From: Pseudomonadota bacterium
Lineage (GTDB): Bacteria > Pseudomonadota > Gammaproteobacteria > Burkholderiales > SHXO01
DNA: 11,128 bases
NCBI GenBank assembly: GCA_023430065.1
Contig: JAEZCG010000042.1
Coordinates: 1 to 11,128 of the forward strand
Direction: 5' to 3'
The translations under genes and the position numbers were made by a program. The notes below the pieces were generated by a model. The model was not told where the DNA came from. It made no database searches and saw only the letters and a program-made list of their open reading frames with translations. This document shows, in pieces, positions 6,891 through 11,128 of the stretch. Every line of letters begins with the position of its first letter. Position 1 is the first letter of the stretch.

Positions 6891-6982
6891 TCGCTCGACG
6901 GGTGGGTAGAGGACGCGCCGGGACGGCCTCGCGCCGCCAAAGAAGCGCGACACGGCCGACGCCCGATCTCCGCAAGCGTCCG

Positions 6983-6988
6983 ATTATA
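6983..6988 (-). promoter_or_regulatory. Candidate internal promoter (-10 TATAAT) for dnaG-rpoD
   Basis: A perfect TATAAT on the minus strand lies in the 144-bp gap between yqeY and dnaG. The hexamers at 16-18 bp upstream (such as CTGCGC) do not resemble a -35, so the promoter may be weak or activator-dependent. The start site would be near 6976, giving a leader of about 86 bases before the dnaG ATG. Confidence 0.45.
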
Positions 6989-7034
6989 GAAGCGTGACCG
7001 GCAGGGCGCAGCAGAACGGCGGCCGGCGTCCTGG

Positions 7035-7481
7035 CTATGTCGCCAGCCGTGCCTTCACCCGCGCGGAGACTTGCCCCATATCCGCGCGGCCTGCCAGCGC
7101 CGGCTTGAGCATCCCCATGACCTTGCCCATGTCCTGCGGACCGGATGCCCCGGTCTTCGCGATGGCGTCGGCCACTGCGGCGTCGATCTCCGCCTCGGCC
7201 ATCTGCTGGGGCATATAGGCCTGCAGGACCCCGACCTCGAATTTCTCCACGTCGGCCAGGTCCTGGCGGCCCGCCTGCTCGTACTGCGCAATCGAGTCAC
7301 GACGCTGCTTGAGCATCTTCTCGATCACGGCCACCACCTCGGGGTCGCCGAGCGCGACACGCTCGTCCACCTCGCGCTGCTTGATGGCGGCGAGCAGCAG
7401 CCGCAGCGCGGACAGCCGGGCGGTGTCCTTGCTGCGCATGGCGCTTTTCATGTCCTCGTTGATGCGTTCCTTGAGCAACAT
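7035..7481 (-). CDS. yqeY: YqeY (GatB/YqeY-domain) family protein
   Basis: This 148-residue all-helical protein belongs to the YqeY family, which resembles the tail domain of the amidotransferase subunit GatB. A tRNA-related role is suspected in the family but not settled. Family marks are LSALRLLLAAIKQREVDER (about 23-41), KQRRDSIAQYEQAGRQDLAD, QAYMPQQM and the C-terminal MGKVMGMLKPALAGRADMGQ. The ATG at 7481 has GGAG six bases upstream (7488-7491) and begins with the typical MLLKERINEDMK; the frame continues far upstream past rpsU, but that part is noise. The position between rpsU and dnaG is a recurring arrangement in proteobacteria. It lies 89 bp after rpsU, behind the attenuator-like terminator, so its expression and that of dnaG and rpoD should depend on read-through or internal promoters. 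Confidence 0.93.
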   Translation of the reverse strand: MLLKERINEDMKSAMRSKDTARLSALRLLLAAIKQREVDERVALGDPEVVAVIEKMLKQRRDSIAQYEQAGRQDLADVEKFEVGVLQAYMPQQMAEAEIDAAVADAIAKTGASGPQDMGKVMGMLKPALAGRADMGQVSARVKARLAT

Positions 7482-7500
7482 GGCACTCTCCGCGTATCTG

Positions 7501-7542
7501 CGCTCAAAAGCAACGAGGCGGCAGGATGGACCTGCCGCCTCG
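7501..7542 (-). terminator. Intrinsic terminator/attenuator after rpsU
   Basis: Arms 7514-7525 (CGAGGCGGCAGG) and 7531-7542 (CCTGCCGCCTCG) form a perfect 12-bp stem with a 5-base loop, followed on the minus strand by TTGCTTTTG. It lies 28 bp past the rpsU stop codon. In E. coli a terminator between rpsU and dnaG lowers primase relative to S21, and this one is placed to do the same. Confidence 0.87.
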
Positions 7543-7570
7543 GCAACCGGGACCGGTGCGCGAAGCCGGT

Positions 7571-7783
7571 TCAATACATGCGCGGCGGCAGCTGCTGGCT
7601 GCGAATGCGTTTGAAGTGCCGCTTCACAGCGGCGGCGTGCTTGCGTTTGCGCTCGGCAGTGGGCTTCTCGTAGAATTCGCGCGCGCGCAGTTCGGTCAGC
7701 AGACCGGTCTTTTCCACCGTGCGCTTGAACCGGCGCATGGCGACTTCGAAGGGTTCGTTTTCCTTGACCCGAACAGTTGGCAT
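7571..7783 (-). CDS. rpsU: 30S ribosomal protein S21
   Basis: S21 is a small basic protein of the 30S platform near the 3' end of 16S rRNA, needed for initiation on many mRNAs. The 70 residues match the family over the full length: [20 protein letters not shown] at the start, then [19 protein letters not shown] and a strongly basic tail ([20 protein letters not shown]). It is the first gene of the macromolecular-synthesis operon, with a recognisable promoter 81 bp upstream and a terminator downstream. The ribosome binding site is unclear: GGAGAG lies about ten bases before the ATG, and AGG is closer. The 5' leader is long for such a short gene and can form a hairpin (7815-7832). Confidence 0.99.
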   Translation of the reverse strand: MPTVRVKENEPFEVAMRRFKRTVEKTGLLTELRAREFYEKPTAERKRKHAAAVKRHFKRIRSQQLPPRMY

Positions 7784-7814
7784 AAACCTGCGTCTCTCCA
7801 GATATTCCTTGTAG

Positions 7815-7832
7815 CCGTCGGCGGATCGACGG
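7815..7832. repeat. Inverted repeat in the rpsU leader
   Basis: CCGTCG (7815-7820) and CGACGG (7827-7832) can pair around six bases within the predicted rpsU 5' leader, about 30 bases before the start codon. It could be a translational control hairpin, but a 6-bp stem is easily met by chance at this GC content. Confidence 0.35.
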
Positions 7833-7863
7833 AGAACCTGGGCCGATTGCGGCCGAGCCGCAT

Positions 7864-7892
7864 ACTATAACGCTCTCCACCACTCCCGGCAA
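7864..7892 (-). promoter_or_regulatory. Sigma-70 promoter of the rpsU-yqeY-dnaG-rpoD operon
   Basis: On the minus strand, TTGCCG (7887-7892, four of six consensus bases) is followed after exactly 17 bp by TATAGT (7864-7869, five of six). Transcription should begin near 7857, giving a leader of about 74 bases before rpsU. It is the best-formed promoter in the window. Confidence 0.75.
7866..7871 (+). promoter_or_regulatory. Candidate -10 element for tsaD
   Basis: TATAAC on the plus strand (five of six consensus bases) overlaps the rpsU -10 element on the other strand by four bases. The -35 region at the right spacing (CCGATT) is poor. Transcription would start near 7878, about 43 bases before the tsaD ATG. 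Confidence 0.4.
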
Positions 7893-7920
7893 GCCCTCGG
7901 GCACTCCCACCCTACCGACC

Positions 7921-8949
7921 ATGCTGGTTCTGGGCATCGAAAGTTCCTGCGACGAAACCGGCGTCGCTCTGTACGAGCACGTGACCGGACGGCGCGACTA
8001 CCGGGCGGGGCTTCTCGCCCAGGCGCTGCATTCCCAGGTCAGGATGCACGCCGACTACGGCGGCGTAGTGCCGGAATTGGCTTCCCGGGACCACGTCCGA
8101 CGCATCCTTCCCCTTGCGCGCCAGGTGCTGGCGAGGGCGGAGCGATCACTCGACGAACTCGGCGGCATCGCCTACACCCAGGGTCCCGGACTGGCCGGAG
8201 CGCTGCTCGTAGGCGCCAGCGTTGCGAGCGCCCTGGGATTCGCGCAGGGCATCCCGACCGTCGGCGTGCACCACCTCGAAGGGCACCTGCTCTCGCCCCT
8301 GCTTGCGGCCGATCCGCCGGAATTTCCCTTCGTCGCCCTGCTGGTTTCGGGCGGCCACACGCAACTCATGCGCGTAAGCGGACTTGGCCAGTATGCGCTA
8401 CTGGGAGAGACCATGGACGACGCCGCCGGCGAAGCGTTCGACAAGACGGCCCAACTGTTGGGACTCGGCTATCCGGGTGGACCCGCGCTCGCGGCGCTGG
8501 CAGCGGACGGCAGGCCGGGCCGACTACGCCTGCCCCGGCCCTTGCTCAACGCCGCTGGGCTGGACTTCAGCTTCAGCGGGCTCAAGACGGCGGTCGGACT
8601 CGCCATCCGGCAAGCAGGCACGCTGGCACACGCGGACATTGCCGCGGAATTCCAGGAATCGGTGGTGGACGTGCTGGTGACGAAATCGCTGGCTGCGTGC
8701 GAGGAAAGCGGACTGGGGACGCTGGTCGTGGCGGGTGGAGTGGGTGCCAACCGCCGTTTACGCGAACGCCTCAGCACCGCCGCGGATGCCGTCGGCGTGA
8801 GCGTTCACTATCCGGAGGCAGCCCTGTGCACCGACAACGGCGCCATGATCGCTTTCGCCGGCGCACTGCGGCTCGTGAGTGCGCCCGCGGCCGATTATGC
8901 GTTCAGCGTTCGGCCCCGCTGGGATCTCGCGTCGCTGACGGCTCCGTGA
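7921..8949 (+). CDS. tsaD: tRNA N6-threonylcarbamoyladenosine synthase subunit TsaD
   Basis: TsaD moves the threonylcarbamoyl group made by TsaC onto A37 of ANN-reading tRNAs, acting with TsaB and TsaE. The 342-residue protein has the ASKHA fold of the Kae1/TsaD/Gcp family: [11 protein letters not shown] (7-17), [10 protein letters not shown] (51-60), the metal-binding H118 and H122 in HHLEGH, SGGHTQL (143-149), [14 protein letters not shown] (162-175), FSFSGLKTA (216-224), AGGVGAN (271-277) and D305 in CTDNGAMIA. Length is near the usual 337. The start [12 protein letters not shown] is the family start; no Shine-Dalgarno is visible in the pyrimidine-rich sequence before it. It is divergent from rpsU, a conserved neighbour in proteobacteria, and its last 47 bases overlap the convergent plsY. 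Its tRNA substrates would include the tRNA-Ile2 encoded in this window. Confidence 0.98.
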   Translation: MLVLGIESSCDETGVALYEHVTGRRDYRAGLLAQALHSQVRMHADYGGVVPELASRDHVRRILPLARQVLARAERSLDELGGIAYTQGPGLAGALLVGASVASALGFAQGIPTVGVHHLEGHLLSPLLAADPPEFPFVALLVSGGHTQLMRVSGLGQYALLGETMDDAAGEAFDKTAQLLGLGYPGGPALAALAADGRPGRLRLPRPLLNAAGLDFSFSGLKTAVGLAIRQAGTLAHADIAAEFQESVVDVLVTKSLAACEESGLGTLVVAGGVGANRRLRERLSTAADAVGVSVHYPEAALCTDNGAMIAFAGALRLVSAPAADYAFSVRPRWDLASLTAP

Positions 8950-9553
8950 TCACCGCCCGCTTGGGTTTGCGCAGCCGGATGGTCGCCTCCTCACCGGCGA
9001 TCAGCCTTTGAATGTTGGCGCGATGCCGGACCACGATCAGGACCGCCATGGCCAGCACGGCGCCCGTGACCGCGCCCCAGCCGAACAGGAAGGGACTGAT
9101 GACGGACGCGGCGGCGGCGCTGAGCACGCTGGCGAGCGACACGTAGCGGCTCGCGAAGATCACCGCGCCGAACACGGTCAGCACGCCGAGCGCCAAGAGG
9201 GGGCTGAGCGCCACCAGAATGCCGAACGCGGTCGCCACGCCCTTGCCGCCCTTGAAGGCGAAGTAGACCGGATAAAGATGGCCCGCGAAAGCCGACACGG
9301 CTGCAAGGGCCACCGCTGCCTCGCCGAGTCCCAGCGCGCGCACCACGATGACAGCCAGGGCCCCCTTCGCGGCATCCCCCAGCAGCGTGAGAACGGCGGC
9401 GGCCTTCCGCCCCGAGCGCAGGACGTTGGTGGCACCCGGATTGCCCGAACCGTACGTACGCGGATCGGGAAGACCGAAGATCCGGCTGAACACCACGGCA
9501 AAGGACACCGATCCGAGCAGGTAGGCGAAGACAGCGCCGAGAAGGAGGCTCAT
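8903..9553 (-). CDS. plsY: Glycerol-3-phosphate acyltransferase PlsY
   Basis: PlsY is an inner-membrane enzyme that transfers acyl groups from acyl-phosphate (made by PlsX) to glycerol-3-phosphate, giving lysophosphatidic acid. The 216-residue protein has about five to six hydrophobic segments and the three family motifs: GSGNPGATN (35-43), [15 protein letters not shown] (91-105) and [13 protein letters not shown] (177-189). After motif 3 there is a polar tail of about 27 residues, longer than usual, and this tail is what overlaps the end of tsaD. The ATG at 9553 gives the normal N-terminus ([15 protein letters not shown]). No ribosome binding site is seen; a candidate -10 element lies only six bases before the ATG, which suggests a leaderless mRNA. 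It is divergent from folB. Confidence 0.97.
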   Translation of the reverse strand: MSLLLGAVFAYLLGSVSFAVVFSRIFGLPDPRTYGSGNPGATNVLRSGRKAAAVLTLLGDAAKGALAVIVVRALGLGEAAVALAAVSAFAGHLYPVYFAFKGGKGVATAFGILVALSPLLALGVLTVFGAVIFASRYVSLASVLSAAAASVISPFLFGWGAVTGAVLAMAVLIVVRHRANIQRLIAGEEATIRLRKPKRAVITEPSATRDPSGAER

Positions 9554-9559
9554 CGCGCT

Positions 9560-9565
9560 ATTCTA
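9560..9565 (-). promoter_or_regulatory. Candidate -10 element for plsY
   Basis: TAGAAT on the minus strand (five of six bases) ends six bases before the plsY ATG, so transcription would start at or within a base or two of the start codon. No good -35 is seen at 16-18 bp (AGCGTG at 17). It overlaps the opposite-strand folB -10 by two bases. Confidence 0.4.
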
Positions 9566-9569
9566 CAAT
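9564..9569 (+). promoter_or_regulatory. Candidate -10 element for folB
   Basis: TACAAT on the plus strand (five of six bases) predicts a start near 9576 and a leader of about 20 bases. The -35 at 17 bp (GAAGGA) is poor. It overlaps the plsY -10 element on the other strand. Confidence 0.4.
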
Positions 9570-9595
9570 TCGCCCTCGCACCCACGCTCCGTCTC

Positions 9596-9952
9596 ATGGA
9601 CACCATCTCCATCCAGGACTTCCGCGTCGAAACCACCGTCGGCTACTACGAGTGGGAACGGCAGATCCCTCAGACCATCGAACTCAACATCGACTTCGGC
9701 ATTCCCGACCGCCAGGCCGGACGCAGCGATCGCATCCGCGACACGATCGACTACGGCGCCGTGGTCGATCGCGTGCGCAACGCCCTTGCGCAGTCGCGCT
9801 TCACGCTACTCGAGAGCCTGTGCGAGCATGTCTCCGACATCCTGCTGCAGGAGTTCGGATCGCCCTGGGTGAGGGTGAGCGCAGCCAAGATCGGGCTCAT
9901 GCGTGGGGTGCGCCGCCTGGGCGTGAGCATCGAACGCAGTCGGCGAAGTTGA
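9596..9952 (+). CDS. folB: Dihydroneopterin aldolase
   Basis: FolB converts 7,8-dihydroneopterin to 6-hydroxymethyl-dihydropterin and glycolaldehyde in folate synthesis. The 118-residue protein lines up with E. coli FolB along its length: MDTISIQDFRVETTVGYYEW at the start, catalytic E21, Y53 in DYGAVVD, LLESLCEHVSDILL (71-84), SPWVRV (89-94) and catalytic K98. The frame is open far upstream (to 9008), but that part lies antisense to plsY and the homologous N-terminus is at 9596. There is no clear Shine-Dalgarno in the pyrimidine-rich leader. The gene is divergent from plsY and converges on xerD with 13 bp between the stop codons. Confidence 0.97.
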   Translation: MDTISIQDFRVETTVGYYEWERQIPQTIELNIDFGIPDRQAGRSDRIRDTIDYGAVVDRVRNALAQSRFTLLESLCEHVSDILLQEFGSPWVRVSAAKIGLMRGVRRLGVSIERSRRS

Positions 9953-9965
9953 CGATGGATTCCGC

Positions 9966-10895
9966 TCAGCCGCGCGGATGATGCTTCGCATGCAGTTGCT
10001 TGAGACGTTCGCGCGCCACATGCGTGTAGATCTGCGTGGTGGAGATGTCGGCATGGCCGAGGAGCAACTGCACCACGCGCAGATCGGCGCCATGATTCAG
10101 CAGATGGGTGGCGAACGCATGGCGCAGAGTATGCGGCGAGATCGGTGCGGCGATGCCTGCGCGCGCCGCGTAACGCTTGATGAGATACCAGAATGCCTGT
10201 CGCGTCATGGCTTGGGCCCGTGCGGTGACGAATAGCGCGTCGCAACCACGCCCCGCGAGCAGGATCGGGCGCGCCTCGCGCAGGTAGCGGCGCACCCAGC
10301 GCAGGGCCTCTTCGCCGACCGGCACCAGCCGCTCCTTCGCTCCCTTTCCCAGCACCCGCACCACACCCATGTCCTGGGACAGCTGCACCACGCTCAAGGG
10401 CACCAGTTCCGATACCCGCAGCCCGCTCGCATACAGCAGTTCGAGCATCGCGCGGTCACGCAGCCCGAGCGGGTCGTTCACGTCGGGTGCGCCGAGGAGC
10501 GATTCGACGTCGGACTCGGTCAACGAACGGGGCAGCCGCGCCGGGCGCCTGGGTGACTCGATGTCCTGCGTCGGATCGTCGGAGCGCCTGCCCTCGCGCA
10601 TCAGGTAGGCGAAATAGCGCCGCAGACTGGACAGCAAACGCGCGGTGGAGGTGGCCTTGGCGCGCGCCTCGAAGCGCGTGCCCAGGTAGGCATTGAGCAT
10701 ACCCTTGTCGGCCTCGGCCAGGCCCTGCCCGCGCTGTCGCCTGAGCCACAGGTCGCATTGCCGCAGATCGCGCCGATAGCTCTCGAGCGTATTGCGCGAC
10801 AGCCCATCCTCGAGCCACAAGGCGTCGATGAATGCGTCGAGCTGCGCCTGATCCGAACCGGGATCGAGCGCAGTGGGAGCCGGGCGCACCGTCAC
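9966..10895 (-). CDS. xerD: Tyrosine site-specific recombinase XerD
   Basis: XerD works with XerC and FtsK at the dif site to resolve chromosome dimers. The 309-residue protein has the N-terminal core-binding domain (about 15-105, with [10 protein letters not shown] and [15 protein letters not shown]) and the catalytic domain with all expected residues: R160, K184, H255, R258, H281 and the nucleophile Y290. The C-terminus ([24 protein letters not shown], split 286-295 and 296-309) is typical of XerD rather than XerC. The assumed start is a GTG at 10895, giving about 12 residues more than E. coli XerD; a second GTG two codons later (10889) is equally possible and neither has a clear ribosome binding site. 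It is not inside an integron or phage: its neighbours are core genes. Confidence 0.97.
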   Translation of the reverse strand: MTVRPAPTALDPGSDQAQLDAFIDALWLEDGLSRNTLESYRRDLRQCDLWLRRQRGQGLAEADKGMLNAYLGTRFEARAKATSTARLLSSLRRYFAYLMREGRRSDDPTQDIESPRRPARLPRSLTESDVESLLGAPDVNDPLGLRDRAMLELLYASGLRVSELVPLSVVQLSQDMGVVRVLGKGAKERLVPVGEEALRWVRRYLREARPILLAGRGCDALFVTARAQAMTRQAFWYLIKRYAARAGIAAPISPHTLRHAFATHLLNHGADLRVVQLLLGHADISTTQIYTHVARERLKQLHAKHHPRG

Positions 10896-10948
10896 GACCG
10901 GGGCAGCGCAGGCCGGCGCAGCATCAAGCGCATCGGAACGCGCTTGCG

Positions 10949-10973
10949 TGCACGACGCGGCGCCGTTCGTGCA
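10949..10973. promoter_or_regulatory. Dyad-symmetric site upstream of xerD
   Basis: TGCACGA (10949-10955) and TCGTGCA (10967-10973) are perfect inverted arms flanking an 11-base centre that itself contains the palindrome CGGCGCCG (10958-10965). A further inverted pair, AAGCGC/GCGCTT (10926-10931, 10940-10945), lies between it and xerD. The 123-bp gap 10896-11018 holds no gene and no recognisable promoter, so the dyad may be an operator or an RNA hairpin. Confidence 0.35.
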
Positions 10974-11019
10974 ACCGATCGCGACCCGACTCGTCGTCCG
11001 AATACCGGCGAGGCGGGCG

Positions 11020-11045
11020 AAAAAAAAGCGGCCCGTTGGGCCGCT
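11020..11045 (-). terminator. Intrinsic terminator of the gene at the right edge
   Basis: Arms 11027-11034 (AGCGGCCC) and 11038-11045 (GGGCCGCT) form an 8-bp stem with a 3-base loop. On the minus strand a run of seven more T follows (11020-11026), a textbook terminator. It lies 30 bp after the stop codon of the partial gene and shields xerD from its transcription. Confidence 0.9.
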
Positions 11046-11075
11046 CTTTCTCGGAGTGCGTCGACAATGCCCGTC

Positions 11076-11128
11076 TCAGGCTTCCGCGGCGCCGGTCTTG
11101 TCGGACGCCACGTTGAGCTTCTCGCGGA
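11076..11128 (-). CDS. C-terminal end of an unidentified protein (partial)
   Basis: Sixteen complete codons and a TGA stop are visible on the minus strand, ending in REKLNVASDKTGAAEA. Of these 16 codons, 15 end in G or C, as expected for a coding frame in this genome, and a strong terminator follows on the same strand. The fragment is too short to name the family; its 5' part lies beyond the window. Confidence 0.6.
   Translation of the reverse strand, partial: REKLNVASDKTGAAEA

Noticed and set aside
6891..6953. N-terminal extension of DnaG from a GTG codon
   Set aside because: The 21 residues are unlike primase N-termini, and the conserved start is at 6890.
9008..9595. Plus-strand frame in front of folB
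   Set aside because: It is antisense to plsY, rich in charged low-complexity residues, and the dihydroneopterin aldolase homology starts at 9596.
9966..10895. Tyrosine recombinase as evidence for a mobile element
   Set aside because: Its C-terminus and neighbours identify it as the chromosomal XerD; there are no attachment repeats, cargo genes or phage genes.

Overview
The window is an ordinary, high-GC, chromosomal housekeeping region of a proteobacterium. The gene order (rpsU-yqeY-dnaG-rpoD followed by a CAU tRNA, with tsaD divergent, then plsY/folB and xerD) and the protein sequences fit a betaproteobacterium best. That placement is inference from protein likeness and synteny and was not tested by a search. 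Bases 1-44 are not biological: they match the end of an Illumina P7 primer, an eight-base i7 index and the Nextera read-2 transposon end, so genome sequence starts at about base 45.

Reading the minus strand from right to left, bases 7869 to 3165 hold the macromolecular-synthesis operon. It has a recognisable sigma-70 promoter, rpsU (ribosomal protein S21), an intrinsic terminator that probably acts as an attenuator, yqeY, an additional candidate -10 element, dnaG (primase) and rpoD (housekeeping sigma factor), and ends at a strong terminator. This couples translation, replication priming and transcription initiation. Beyond it on the same strand come a tRNA with anticodon CAU (most likely the lysidine-modified isoleucine tRNA), a 145-residue exported protein of unknown function starting 14 bases after the tRNA, a hydroxypyruvate isomerase-like TIM-barrel enzyme, and a secreted protein made of about eleven Sel1 repeats.

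To the right of rpsU, tsaD (tRNA t6A synthesis) is read on the plus strand and overlaps the 3' end of the convergent plsY (phospholipid synthesis). folB (folate synthesis) is divergent from plsY and converges on xerD (chromosome dimer resolution). At the right edge are an intrinsic terminator and the last 17 codons (including stop) of an unidentified minus-strand gene.

I saw no mobile element, CRISPR array, phage or defence gene, and no convincing new multi-gene system. No gene-free stretch exceeds 300 bases. The points most worth a second look are the unknown exported protein behind the tRNA, two divergent gene pairs with overlapping -10 elements, a possibly leaderless plsY, the superrepeat structure of the Sel1 protein, and the insertion and tail in the isomerase.
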